A DNA stretch of 64,000 nucleotides from Plotosus lineatus (Eukaryota > Chordata > Actinopteri > Siluriformes > Plotosidae): positions 26,298,501 through 26,362,500 of the forward strand of contig CM045733.1 in assembly GCA_024760905.1 (NCBI GenBank), written 5' to 3'. Below, in pieces: positions 36,124-64,000 of this stretch (position 1 is the stretch's first letter; each line of letters begins with the position of its first letter). A program made the translations under genes and the position numbers. The notes under the pieces are model-generated. The model was not told the origin of the DNA, made no database searches, and saw only the letters and a list, made by a program, of their open reading frames with translations.

Positions 36124-36620
36124 CCCCCCAAACCAGAACCCACTGTGAGCATTCGGAGGTATTTGAGATCTCTGATCCACATCCTGACACAATACAGCAC
36201 TCTCTGCTTTCATCCATAATTCCCTTCAAAGTCGGGCTCGCTCCCATCTCCGTGACCTTTTTCCATTCTACAAACTCCATCATACTCTTAGATCTTCATC
36301 TTAATCCCCGTTCACTATCCCTCCATCTAATCCCTGTGGGCCCAGAGACCGAGCCCTTTTTTTTTTTTCTTCTTTGATATCACCTCGACTCAGGAATACA
36401 TTTCCTCTAACAAGCTGACGGTCCTCCACACTCGTTATCCTCCGAAATCGTTAAATCTGTTTTCTGATGATTGTGCAATTATCCTGCATTCTCATCACTT
36501 ATACACTTTCTTCTGTCTGCGCTTGTTTTGCCTATTAATTTAACATCCTGATCAAAAACTTTGTGTTTTTACGACTGCAAGTGTCTGAGGATTTTTTTTA
36601 AAAACAAGAATAAATAAAGC
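36041..36620. other. Gene-free stretch with T-runs
   Basis: T-runs at 36097-36123 and near 36357. Nothing else recognised. Confidence 0.45.
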
Positions 36621-36621
36621 A

Positions 36622-36885
36622 AGAAGGTTCTGAGTTCAAGTCCCATGCTTGGGCATTTCTGTGTGGAGTTTATTCTCCTCGTGCTTGTGCGGGTTTCGAC
36701 CCGCAGTCCACAGACATGCACAGTAGGCTATACGGCTGGTCCAACTCGTCCTGGAGAATCAGGGTGAATGCTGTATTTTTGTTTGTCCTGCACTGGGTTA
36801 GTGAGACGTTCAGTGTGTTCCCCGCTGTCACCTTGACAGCTGAGATAGGCTCCAACCTCTTCGACGACCCTCAAAGCATTAAGCT
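36622..36885 (+). repeat. SINE-C copy, diverged
   Basis: Contains caagaaggttctgagttcaa, gggcatttctgtgtggagtt, acagacatgcacagtaggct and gctgagataggctccaacct. Confidence 0.72.
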
Positions 36886-36940
36886 AATATTAAAAGATAA
36901 AAATAACTACAAAATTATAATCATCATCGTCACTACAACA

Positions 36941-37283
36941 TGTGGGCCGTGGTGGCCTGTGCTGGGTCGCTGATCCAAAGGTTTAGGGGTTTGAGTCCTA
37001 CTCTCCACAGGATTGTCACTGCCCCGCCCCCCCCACCACCACCAGCGCAGCTAACTGGGTTATCAAAGGCCGGCCATGTCTCTCACTGTCTATGGTGTGA
37101 GGTTCATATAAAAGAATCGTTGCTGACTTTCGTTAGGAGTAGCTGCGTGTTTCCGCTCTGCGAGGGCCTGGCGAGCTGTCCAGGGTGTACTCTGCCCTCG
37201 CCCGGAGTCGGCTGGGATGGGCGCCAGCCTCCCTGTGACCCTAATTGAGATTAAGCGGTTACAGAGAATGGCTGGATGGATCA
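36941..37283 (+). repeat. SINE-A copy with target duplication
   Basis: A head with a short deletion (gccgtggtggcctgtgctgg), an intact body, and a gagattaagcggttacagag tail. Flanked by tcactacaaca at 36930-36940 and 37284-37294. Confidence 0.9.
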
Positions 37284-37294
37284 TCACTACAACA

Positions 37295-37915
37295 CACGCC
37301 GGCATAATTCAGGAAGATCACAGCTGAAAAACCCATGAGAACAGAACCGAGTTTATTTCCTGAAACATCCAAACCCAATAATACAGGAGTTTTAATTTAC
37401 CTTTTCAGGGGCACTGCATATTTATATTATTTAATAAGGATGATGTTAGGAAATTTCCTTAAATGTTATTAATTTGACTGAATAGAAAATAATGAAAAAT
37501 AAAACCATAAAATAAAATAAAATAAAATAAAAAATAAAGTAATCTTTGTGAATGTGTGTACAACTACAGTAATGTGGATCTGAACAACCAGCTCAGTCTG
37601 ACTAAACTTGCATCAGATGAATTCACAGTGGTGTGTCAGCGACATCTAGTGTCTGAGAAATGAACAGCGAAATGTGCTCATTGTACCATTAATCTGGACT
37701 TAATCATTTTGACAAAATAAACAAATAAATAAATAAACAAAATAAAAACAATACAAATCGTTTTATTCATTTTTGTTTTGTAGGTTAAAGTGTTTTATAT
37801 ATTGTGCTCCTGAGTTAATATTGCTGATCAATTTGAATTTATTATTATTTATTGATTTTATTTAATTTTATTTTTCAGTATTATATGGTTCAAATTTTTG
37901 ATCAAAGAATGTTTA
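37295..37915. other. Gene-free stretch, AT-rich
   Basis: (AAATA)n-like runs near 37505-37535 and 37715-37745. No exon recognised. Confidence 0.45.
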
Positions 37916-37916
37916 C

Positions 37917-38172
37917 AGTTTAAATAAGGATACTTTTTTATTTCAGGCAAATTGATGCACTTTAAATGTTTTTGTTTAAAGACTAAAAATTGTTAATAAA
38001 ATTATTCTTTATTGGAAGTTGATCTATATTTCTTACTTTTTTGTATTCCATAATGATAGTAAGGAAACAGTGTTATGCAGAGGATTACATATAACAATTT
38101 TATAGACAAATGACTATTTATAGTGTGTGTGTGTGTGTGTGTGGGGGGGGGGGGATTGAGAGCACTGCTTTA
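37917..38172. mobile_element. hAT-like MITE fragment, copy 3
   Basis: Matches the right half of 21396-21992 (tttaaataaggata, atttcaggcaaattgatgca, atagacaaatgactatttat) and ends gattgagagcactg. A (GT)n/G-run replaces part of the end. Confidence 0.75.
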
Positions 38173-38327
38173 AATGCATGAAGCAATCCTGCAAGGTTAA
38201 AAAAAAACAATCTGTGTTTTTTCAGTCTCAAATTTTTAGATGTTTTCTTGTCTTTTACCTTACGTGCAGTATTTCCATTTTTTTTTTTTTTTTTTTTTTT
38301 GATGAGGTGATTGGCTGCACAAAGATA

Positions 38328-38813
38328 CAGGGATCCCTCGCGACTTTGCGCTTCAATTGATGCAGTTTCACTGCATCGCGGTGTTTTTTTTAAATATTCA
38401 TCGAAATAAAAAATAAGATAAATAAGGAGGAAAGGTTAAGGAAATGCCACAAAAATGATGTCAATTATGCAAAAAAAACCAAACAAACAAAAACAAACAA
38501 AAAAAAGCCTAAACAAACGCAAAACAAAAAACAACCCAAAACCTCCCATCAAAACTGCGTTTTTGTGAGGTGTGTATCTGCGCGCACGACTGTATGTGTG
38601 TGTGTATTTATATTTTATTTACATGTTATGCATTATTTTTTAATGTTTAATTGTTATTGTAGGCATTTATAGCATTGAATATGTATTTATTTATATTATA
38701 TACACATATACATGTACGTATACGTCAGTCACGGGGGTTGATCCTAATTCGCGGATTTCAGTTATCGCGGGGGATCTCGGTCACAATTAGCAGAGGAAAG
38801 TGAGGGATCCCTG
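38328..38813. mobile_element. Family-A MITE, copy 3
   Basis: TA-cagggatccctcgcgact to gtgagggatccctg-TA. The interior matches the other family-A copies. About 486 bp. Confidence 0.88.
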
Positions 38814-38921
38814 TATATGATGTTCATCATTTTCCTGCACTGAGTGAATCTGACCTCAGTAATTTATGACTTTATGCTGGGACGACCTCTAGTGGCAGCA
38901 GCTGGGAAAACATGAATAACC

Positions 38922-39097
38922 GTTCATTGATTTTCTGAACCCCTTAATCCTAATTATGGTCGCGGGGAGGCTGGTGTCCATCTCAGCCGACTTCTGGGCG
39001 AGGTGAGAGTACACCCTGGACAGCTCTTCAGACCATCGCAGGGCAGAACCATGCTGACAGCTATGCGGCTACTCTTGTCGAGAGTCAGCAATGGCGG
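38922..39097 (-). repeat. SINE-A copy, 5'-truncated
   Basis: The minus strand runs from ccattgctgactctcgacaa to the ggattaaggggttcagaaaa tail. Confidence 0.82.
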
Positions 39098-39119
39098 ATA
39101 ACAATTAATTAATTTATTC

Positions 39120-39335
39120 ATTCATTCAGTTACTCCTTTTCCAGTCTCTTAATCCTCCTAGGGTCACATGGAGACTGGAGCCTATCTCAGCAGACTCCTG
39201 AACAGCTCACCACTCTATATAGGGCCAACACTCGCACCTCAGGTATCCAGGTAATTTCGAATAATTAGCCTAATGTGCCCGTCTTTGGACTGTGGGATGA
39301 AACCGAGGCAAGCAAGGGGAGACGAGACAAACTCC
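39120..39335 (-). repeat. SINE-C copy, partial
   Basis: The minus strand shows tttcatcccacagtccaaag, gggcacattaggctaattat and ggctccagtctccatgtgac. Confidence 0.75.
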
Positions 39336-39434
39336 AAACACCTTCTCTGAACCTGGGACTCAAACCAGTAGACTCCCCACTTCGATATACAGTATAAATT
39401 AAAGGTTTCAGAATAATTAATCATTATTAGGTAG

Positions 39435-39945
39435 TCAGGCTTGGAGGACGGAAGCTTTTGCAGGTCGCTTTGTTTCGTCTCCCTCCGGGCCCGAACGGAT
39501 AAGATGTCCCTCCGTTCCACACCTGAAGCACTTCATATTCCCCGATGTTGCACGTGCTGTATAATCAAAACTGTCCAGTTTAAATTTCAGCGCTAAATGT
39601 AGCTCTTCGGGACTTTTTAAGGTCATCATAACCTGACGCCTGAAGGAGACGTTCGTCGAGATCATTTCAATTGGAGATGTGAGCTGATCGTACCGGGTCA
39701 GTTTCGTCTCCAAAACCTCATTCCGTCCCTCATAGAGGGAGGTTGGAGATGGCGACCCTCCTGGCAGGGCTGACCAGGGAGGGAACTGGGGTGAACTTTC
39801 CCTGAACTGCAACCCCGCTCTCTACAACCTTGTTCATTTTATCCACACAATCCAGGAACATCACCGCCGCTCTGTTCATCCCCGACGTCGATTTCACGCC
39901 GTCAAACCTGACCAGTTCACCCACAGCCAGAACACAGTCCTCCAC
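39435..39945 (-). pseudogene. LINE ORF1 (gag-like) fragment with CCHC zinc knuckle
   Basis: Two minus-strand frames join across one frameshift near 39740: VEDCVLAVGELVRFDGVKST, RAAVMFLDCVDKMNKVVESG, then YEGRNEVLETKLTRYDQLTS, VSFRRQVMMTLKSPEELHLA and the zinc knuckle CFRCGTEGHL. This architecture is typical of ORF1 proteins of Tx1/L1-like fish LINEs. The 5' side stops abruptly at a (GT)n(GA)n microsatellite (39955 onward); the protein ends QA-stop soon after the knuckle. The family assignment is my inference. Confidence 0.75.
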
Positions 39946-39954
39946 CGAAAGTCA

Positions 39955-40137
39955 GTGTGTGTGTGAGAGAGAGAGAGAGAGAGAAGCAGAAAGACAGAGA
40001 GAGACAGATAGAAATAGAGACAGAGAAAGACAGCGAGAAAGACAAAGAGAACTACAGACAGAGAAAGACAGCGAGAGAGAGACAGAAGGACAGAGAGACA
40101 GAAATAGAGACAGATAGAGATCGAGAGAGAAGGAAAG

Positions 40138-40180
<43 letters not shown>

Positions 40181-40272
40181 CAGAGAAAGACAGCAAGAGA
40201 GACAGAAAGAAAGAGCCAGAGAAAGAGAGATGAAAGAGAGAGAAAAACAGCGAGAGAGGGAGAAAGAGGGAG

Positions 40273-40310
<38 letters not shown>

Positions 40311-40451
40311 CAAAAACGAAAGAGAGAGAGTGAGAGAAAGAGAGAGAGGGAGACAGTGAGGGAAACAGAGAGAGACAGAAAGACAGAGAGAGATAGAGAC
40401 AGAGAGAAATAGAGACAAAGAGAGACAGAGAAAGACAGCGAGAGATACAGA

Positions 40452-40491
<40 letters not shown>

Positions 40492-40645
40492 GCGGGAGAG
40501 TGAGAGAGATAAAAGAGAGAAAGAGAGAGGGAAAGACAGAGAGAGAGAGCGAGAGAGAGAGAAAGACAGTGAGAGAGAGAGAAAGAGAGAAAGAGAGCAA
40601 GACAGTGAGAGAGAGAAAGAGAGACACACACACACACACACACAC
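39955..40645. repeat. 0.7-kb polypurine (GA)n/(GACA)n block with (CA)n end
   Basis: Degenerate agagagacag repeats for 670 bp, ending in (CA)n at 40626-40645. Frames on both strands are open through it only because of the repeat. Confidence 0.95.
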
Positions 40646-40852
40646 CAGACAAGCAAAAGTCAGACAACATGAAATCTTATTATTTTCTTTACTCCGTTTC
40701 TAAGTGTACACCACACGGTTTGAAAACAGAAACGTCTCTTCTGAAAAACACACACGTGGTTCTCGTATTATTTCTTTGCTCTGAATATAAATCCCAGTTT
40801 TACTTAACTTTAATTATATCTATATTTTTTGCTCCCGTGACATAAATAGCGC

Positions 40853-40900
<48 letters not shown>

Positions 40901-41812
40901 TCACATATCTCGACAATATAAATTTCTATTTCTTTCAGTACATTGTGTGTGTGTTAATCTTATATAAAAAATATTTAGCAAACATCTGCACAGTTAAAAC
41001 AAATCTATCACCGAGACGACATACGGTATCTCTCACTATCACAGCAGAGTTCAGCACAGAGAGACACAGTGACACCAGCGACCAGCTCACCTCGGTTCTC
41101 ATATCCCTGTGGGTTCAAACTGAGGCACAACATGGATTTATATCATCCCTTCTTGTAAACACGTTTCATACACACCATGGCGAGTGAAAACAAATAAAAA
41201 TAATTCATCAGAACAGGGGGAGACAAAAAAAAACAACAACAAAAAACAACAACAATAAAAATAACCAAGAAATATTTGGCAAGCCTAGTGTTCAAACAAG
41301 TGCTTGTTTAGTGCAAGACGACTCAGACCAGACACATCTGGTCAAAAAAAAAAAAAAAAAAAGATGATTAGCGACTGCAGAAAAGTCACGTTGAGCGCTT
41401 TGGGACGTTAATATGGACTCACTTTAAACACACGTCCAGATAAAGCGACTACAAGTGTGCAGAAAATAAACAAAGCTTCCATCTGAGCATGTTTAATGTT
41501 AAAGGTCTTCAGTGTGGGTCTCTGGCAGTGCTGCGGATTTAAACTCATAACCTTGTGAGTCGTGAGTCTGGCATTTCAGATTACTGTACATTCAACGCTT
41601 TGGCTGACGCCAGCGATCAGGATAACAAGTAACCGAATGTAACATCAGACATGTCATTTTGCTGAAGATCGTTCGGTCTGGCACGTTGCTGGAAGAAACA
41701 GAAGTGACCTTCTCCATCACTGTCACCCAGAAGCACATTGTAAAACATTTGGTGCAAACAAAGCTTGGCTTTATGCTCGTGGAAATATTCTCATTGTTAT
41801 CTTAAAATTTCC
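40646..41812. other. Gene-free stretch with (TAA)n
   Basis: An (ATA)n array lies at 40853-40900 and A-runs at 41226 and 41345. An 80-codon frame at 40945-41187 is unrecognised. Confidence 0.45.
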
Positions 41813-41814
41813 TT

Positions 41815-42105
41815 TTGGGCTTTCTACACCCGAGCCTATTGGCTCATGAGGCTGGTGCTTATCTCTGGTTTCCGCAGCGTGAACCTACCAAAAGTTCAAC
41901 TCCTCCTGGATGGGATGCTAGTCCATCGCAGGTTACCTTCCCAGTATATTTTTACTGATACCCATTTACACTGCTGGCTGAACAGAGGCACACTTGTGGT
42001 TAAGACCTTGCCCAGGGGTCTTTGCAGAGTGGGGGTCTAATTGGGATTTAAACACACAACCTCCTGGTCATGAGCCTAGAACCCTAACCACTACGCCATC
42101 GGCAG
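41815..42105 (-). repeat. SINE-D copy
   Basis: The minus strand reads ccgatggcgtagtggttagg, gtttaaatccc, cacaagtgtgcctctgttca, aaccagagataagcaccagc and ends in the gggctttctaca complement. Confidence 0.85.
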
Positions 42106-42563
42106 ATTCGAGGCAATTAAATGTACCCGATGGACCTAGTATATTTTGATGGGAGAAAATCAGACAACCCAGAGGAAACTCACAAAAACACTAAAAGAAC
42201 TAACAAAACCCGAAAAACAGATTCCTGCACGTTCCTCTAGTGTTACTGTGAAAAATGTTATTGCTGGGCGGGATGTTCAGTTGTTTCTGGTACGTGACCT
42301 TAAAACTTGAAACCGGCTCAACATGAAAGCGGTGACTCTAGCTGTGAGGAAATCAAACATAAGGGGCTGTGAACCAAAGCTGTCAGTGATCACAGCTGTG
42401 CATTCAGAGGGTTTTGTTGCGACCTAACAAAAGGAAAGACGCAAACCCTCGATGTGGCGCTAAACGCAGCTTTCAAAATGGTAGAAAATTCCACGCCGTA
42501 TCTTTCAGGCTCATGTTAGATAATTCAAGTTCATCACAAAGGTTTTGATTTTAAATCGCACAG
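42106..42563. other. Gene-free stretch, nothing recognised
   Basis: No exon or repeat family recognised. Confidence 0.45.
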
Positions 42564-42572
42564 AATACACCA

Positions 42573-42908
42573 AGGGCAGTGGTGGTCTAGTGGTAAAGGG
42601 TGCTGGATCATTGATCCTAAGGTTGGGGGTTCGAGTCCCACTCACCACAGGTTGTCACTATCTCTCCCCCAGTGCAGCTAACTGGGTTATCAAAGGCCGG
42701 CCATGTCTCTCACTGTCTATTGTGTGAGGCTGTGAAAGAACCATTGCTGACTTTCGATGAGTAGGCTGCATAGTCGTCAGCATGCTTCTGCCCTTTGATG
42801 GCCTGGCAAGCTGTCCAGGGTGTACTCTGCACTAGCCCGGAGTCGGCTGGGAGGAGCGCCAGGCTCCCCGTGACCCTAATTAGGATTAAGCAGTTACAGA
42901 AAAAATAA
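42573..42908 (+). repeat. SINE-A copy with target duplication
   Basis: Head gggcagtggtggtctagtgg to tail ggattaagcagttacagaaa. Flanked by aatacacca at 42564-42572 and 42909-42917. Confidence 0.92.
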
Positions 42909-42919
42909 AATACACCAGT

Positions 42920-43575
42920 GGTGTGTTGAGGTGACATTAGATTCTAGTGCAGGGTCTAGCATTGCTGATCTGGGATTCACACTTCATTTTTTATTTATTT
43001 ATAGCTTAAACTCATCTTTAATAGCTGAAAATGTAGTCGGGGAGCCCAACATACTGTATTTAACAACTGTTTAATAAGTACAGACATAATCCTGCATTAA
43101 ATAGCATGGCGTGGGATAGTGAAAGTGTAAAAGAGCGCAGGATTCTGAGATCTCAGACTGGAGGAGGTCCTAGTGGCGTCAGAGTTATGGTAGAGATCCC
43201 ACTACAGACTGTAGGGTGGGGTGATGAGTAGTACTGACGAGACTAATGCTAAGGTCCCACAAAGCCAGTTTACACGTGAGCAGCGTGACTGGGATTTCCG
43301 TGCCCATTCCATGACCGTTTTGGTAAATTTTGGGGGCAGACTCTCACAGAATTATGGGCGAAGAAAATATACATTTGTCTGAGAAAAGTGAACGTCTACA
43401 ATGCACATGCCGCAGCCATGCAACAGAAAAATGAAATGCATACGTGGCAATCACTTTTCCATGGATATTTTTACCACCATGCAAATTTACGGTCACATCT
43501 GGCATGCCTGCAATGGTTCCATAGGTTGAACTGTTATGGTGCTTGACCGGTGGACATTTTCAAAATGAAAATTTC
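42920..43575. other. Gene-free stretch, nothing recognised
   Basis: A TTTATT at 42990 gives AATAAA on the minus strand, 2.5 kb past the gramd4 stop, but nothing else supports a poly(A) site. No exon recognised. Confidence 0.4.
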
Positions 43576-43579
43576 ACAA

Positions 43580-43925
43580 CAGGCGGCTCAGACGTGTAGT
43601 GGTTAGCACGTCCACCTCATGGAAAGGAAGGAGGTCCTGGATTGGACTCTCATGCATTTCTTTGTAGCCTGCATGTTCTCCCTGTGCTTGTGTGGCTTTT
43701 CTCCAGGTACTCAGATTTCCTCCTACAGTCTAAGGACCTGCACATCAGGTGACACTACTGTTCCAAATTTCCCCTAGGTTTGCGTGTGATTGAGACTGGT
43801 TGTGACCGATGGACTGTTAAGCTGTATAGAATGAACTCTGCCTTCACTCAGAGTTGGCTGGGTTAGGCTCCAGACTCCCTGCAAACCTGGTAGAATTAAA
43901 TGGTTTTGCAAGTGAACGAATGAAA
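43580..43925 (+). repeat. SINE-C copy, full length
   Basis: Head gtagtggttagcacgtccac, ggaggtcctggattgg, middle tgcatgttctccctgtgctt, and tail gaattaaatggttttgcaag with gaacgaatgaa. Confidence 0.82.
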
Positions 43926-44394
43926 CTTCCCAACTTTCCGTAATTATAAGTCACACGCTCCCGGGTTCTCAAGGTAGCCCCCTGGCTGTCGTGGTTTCCA
44001 ACGGAAGGAACACTTACAGTATAATTCAGGTTGACCCCAGAACATAAATAAATGGTCTACAGGTGTGTATCGTGAAGTAATTCTGGCTATGTGAGACTGA
44101 GGCCTAAGAGGTGATGCGTGTTTAGATACGTCACATCACCAGTAAAGAAACAAACGGATTTGAATTTACGAGCAAGAAGGTAAGAGACTCATGTGGTCCG
44201 AAACTCCATGAATCACATTAATATCACTGGTTTTGTGTGTTCTCCTTATTGATGGAGAAATAATCAAAGTCTCGACTCCAGACTTAATATCCATGGGTCT
44301 CCTGGGAAATGAGCACTCCTGCTATTACTTGAAAGACTACTCTTGGTACTTTGCATAAAGGGATTACAATACTTCTGTGTATACACACTGTATC
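43926..44394. other. Gene-free stretch, nothing recognised
   Basis: No exon or repeat family recognised. Confidence 0.45.
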
Positions 44395-44407
44395 CTTATT
44401 CTTCAGG

Positions 44408-44764
44408 AGGGGTGGCAGTGGTGGCCTGGTGGTAAAGGGCACTGGATCGCTGATCCTAAGGTTGGGAGTTTGAGTCCCACTCTCCACAAGGTTGTCACTG
44501 CCCCCTCCAACACCACCCCAGTGCAGCTAACTTGGTTATCAAAGGCCAGCCATGTCTCTCACTGTCTATGGTGAGAGGTTCATGTAAAAGAACCATTTCT
44601 GACTTTTGTAAAGAGTATCTGCATAGCCGTCAGCGTGTTGCTGCCCCTTGCTAAAGAGTTGTGACAGGAAGGGCATCCGACGTAAAAACCTATGCCAAAT
44701 CAAACGTGCGAATCATTCGCTGTGGCGCCTCCTGAAAAAGGGAAAAGCCAAAAGGAATACAATT
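44408..44764 (+). repeat. SINE-B copy with target duplication
   Basis: A SINE-A-type head and body, then the RTE-like tail caggaagggcatccgacgta and attcgctgtggcgcctcctg with gccaaaaggaa. Flanks cttattcttcagg (44395-44407) and cttattgttcagg (44765-44777) differ by one base. Confidence 0.93.
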
Positions 44765-44777
44765 CTTATTGTTCAGG

Positions 44778-45458
44778 GAGATACAATACATCATCACTAA
44801 ACATCTTAGAAAATGTGCTACAAGTAAAGACAGCCAATGATAACTTTCGTGAGACCAGCTCCGACCCTATTGCATCTTACGATCAGTCAGTAATCAGCTA
44901 CAATCCAAAAGAAACATTTGTAAAGGAAGTCGGTTAATACATGTCCCACTGAAGCTACACTCTTTCCCTTCAGTGCTATGCGTCAGGACAACAGTAATCA
45001 AATTCTGATGCAAAAAGACACCGGAAGTATTTTGGTAGCCAGAGGTGGCTGGGTGTGCTTGTGTACTTGTGCTGTGTTGGTGTATGCAGTATAGCAGTGT
45101 AAACTACCACAATCCGATCTCATCACTAACTCGCTCGCGGTTAATGTACCGTTCTGCATGTTCTCCCAACAGGTGTTACAAAGCAAATGCTTGACAAATA
45201 AACATAGAAGAAGAAAAAGTGCTGAGAAGCACATGTACCACATAAACCTATCTGCAGCTCTATACTCTTCTCCTCAGAGAGCGTAGAGTCAAATAGGCGA
45301 GGAGGTCCAGCCCCCCACCACCACCACCACGAACCGTTAATGTAAAAAAACGCTCCATGGGAATGTGTTGCTGTTCGCCCTCAACCGTCACGAGAGATCA
45401 TCCAGTCATAGCCGACTGAACCGATCAGTTCGAGTCTGATCATTGAGACATGAACAAT

Positions 45459-45500
<42 letters not shown>

Positions 45501-45529
45501 GGAAGCTTCTCCGTAGGGTGAATGAAGCT
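44778..45529. other. Region downstream of the gramd4 stop, possible 3' UTR
   Basis: Contains a (GA)n run at 45461-45496, which is (CT)n in the gramd4 transcript. I see no clear poly(A) signal in transcript sense here, so the 3' UTR end is not placed. Confidence 0.45.
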
Positions 45530-62900
<17,371 letters not shown>

Positions 62901-62911
62901 CTATCGAGAAC

Positions 62912-62975
<64 letters not shown>
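62912..62975. repeat. (CA)n tract adjacent to gramd4 3' splice site
   Basis: About 32 CA units, (UG)n in the transcript, ending about 10 nt before exon 62809-62900. Confidence 0.97.
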
Positions 62976-62977
<2 letters not shown>

Positions 62978-64000
62978 TTCTATGTAAATGAAACACTGTG
63001 TGTCAGTATAATGAAAAAAATCTTTTCTGCATCTGTGTGACTGCACATATAAAACAGTCAGATCTTATTAAACAACTGTCAATGTCTTCCTGCTGCGACA
63101 TATTAAACAGCATTACTGAGAGATTAATGGAGGCTAAATCCTCTTGTAGCTAAAATGGGACTGTATTATAGCTGCAGTGATCATTTCTCTGTGTTTATAG
63201 TAAAAGGTCATTAGTCAATTAATTTACTGTTAATGTTAAACACTAATGTCTCTAAAATAATAACAACTGATTAACTCTTTATTTCACCCACGTCTGTACA
63301 CTGGCAGGACTAAAACCTTCTCTGGTCTGTATTTTAAAGGTAAATGATGGCCATGCTGTGTTTATTTATAATAGAATATATGAAAGAATATTTAATTTTC
63401 AAAAAAATAGATAATAACAATCAATAGACAGGGATGGATAGGTTGGTGGTGGGAAGAAAAGAAAGAAAGAACGACAAAAAGAAAGGCGCATCAACTCAGA
63501 GAAATACACAAGCATAATACACTCAGATAAAGGGACATACGTCTCACATTTCAAAAGTAAAATAAAAAAAAAAAAGGTTAAAGATAATCGATTGTTTATT
63601 ATTTCAGGTTTGCAAATGAGTAAAAACTGCATTGAATAAGGTTTCATGTGTACAAACAATAAATTGGCTATTTCTAAGTCATTTTCTTTCATTTACTTTT
63701 GACATGTTGGATATTTTGGGTCAACGCGTACATACATAGATACAGAAATGGGGGAAAGACAGAACTATAAATGGAGAGCCAGCCAGCCAGACAGACATAC
63801 TGACAGACTACGTGATGGGCGGAAATAGATTCAGAAATTGAGAAAAGATTATAAAAAGACATGTCAAAAATTAGACAGATTACACTGACACCTAGGCAGG
63901 AAAATAATAGACCCATCAGACAGAAAGACAGTAAATCAGAGATTCAGACAGACAGATGACCATAAAGACATAGAGACAGACAGCTAGAGGAAAACACAAC
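62976..64000. other. gramd4 intron at right edge
   Basis: No further exon recognised. Degenerate (GAAA)n at about 63450-63485 and (GACA)n/(CAGA)n near 63780-63990. Confidence 0.5.

Noticed and set aside
39435..39945. A cellular CCHC zinc-finger gene
   Set aside because: Frameshifted, no introns, no start, and the arrangement is that of LINE ORF1 proteins.
39894..40670. Open frames of up to 258 codons on both strands
   Set aside because: Same artefact, from the (GA)n/(GACA)n block.
40945..41187. Last exon of a convergent neighbour (cerk lies beside GRAMD4 in mammals)
   Set aside because: The translated frame does not resemble the end of ceramide kinase as I know it, and no acceptor-plus-frame pattern supports it.
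42985..43000. AATAAA on the minus strand as the gramd4 poly(A) signal
   Set aside because: It lies 2.5 kb past the stop in an A/T run, with SINE sequence between; nothing else supports cleavage there.

Overview
This window looks like teleost fish nuclear DNA. It holds spliced exons of one vertebrate gene, gramd4, with ordinary GT/AG introns. The rest is a dense mix of fish-type repeats: Tc1-like, pogo/Tigger-like and hAT-like DNA transposons, RTE-type LINE remnants, several tRNA-derived SINE families, and very abundant (CA)n, (TA)n, (GA)n and (TAA)n microsatellites. The repeat content would fit an otophysan fish such as a catfish relative, but that is a guess; the sequence does not settle the species.

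Positions 1 to about 45,500 contain no cellular exon I can recognise. They are intergenic (downstream of gramd4) and built largely from repeats: a 70-bp tandem array inside a Tigger-like remnant (6.2-6.75 kb), a Tc1 copy (9.5-11.0 kb), two three-level nested insertions (13.9-14.9 kb and 15.3-16.6 kb), hAT-like MITEs, a Tigger-like element with a transposase fragment (24.4-25.25 kb), a 1.2-kb pyrimidine satellite (31.3-32.5 kb), a LINE ORF1 fragment with a zinc knuckle (39.4-39.9 kb), and a 0.7-kb polypurine block.

Positions 45,530 to the right edge lie in gramd4, transcribed on the minus strand. Eleven coding exons, all joining in frame, encode the C-terminal 339 residues: hydrophobic membrane segments followed by the GRAM domain and the stop codon. 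The N-terminal part lies beyond the right edge. The introns carry a second Tc1 copy, a second Tigger-like derivative, MITEs and SINEs.

I found no operon-like or undescribed multi-gene system. The observations most worth following are: (1) four gramd4 introns carry long transcript-sense (UG)n tracts immediately or closely upstream of the 3' splice site, and one of these exons is also followed by a long (UC)n tract; (2) one SINE body occurs with two unrelated 3' tails, one matching the 3' end of an RTE LINE in this same window; (3) several nested insertions have readable target-site duplications and give a relative order of element activity.
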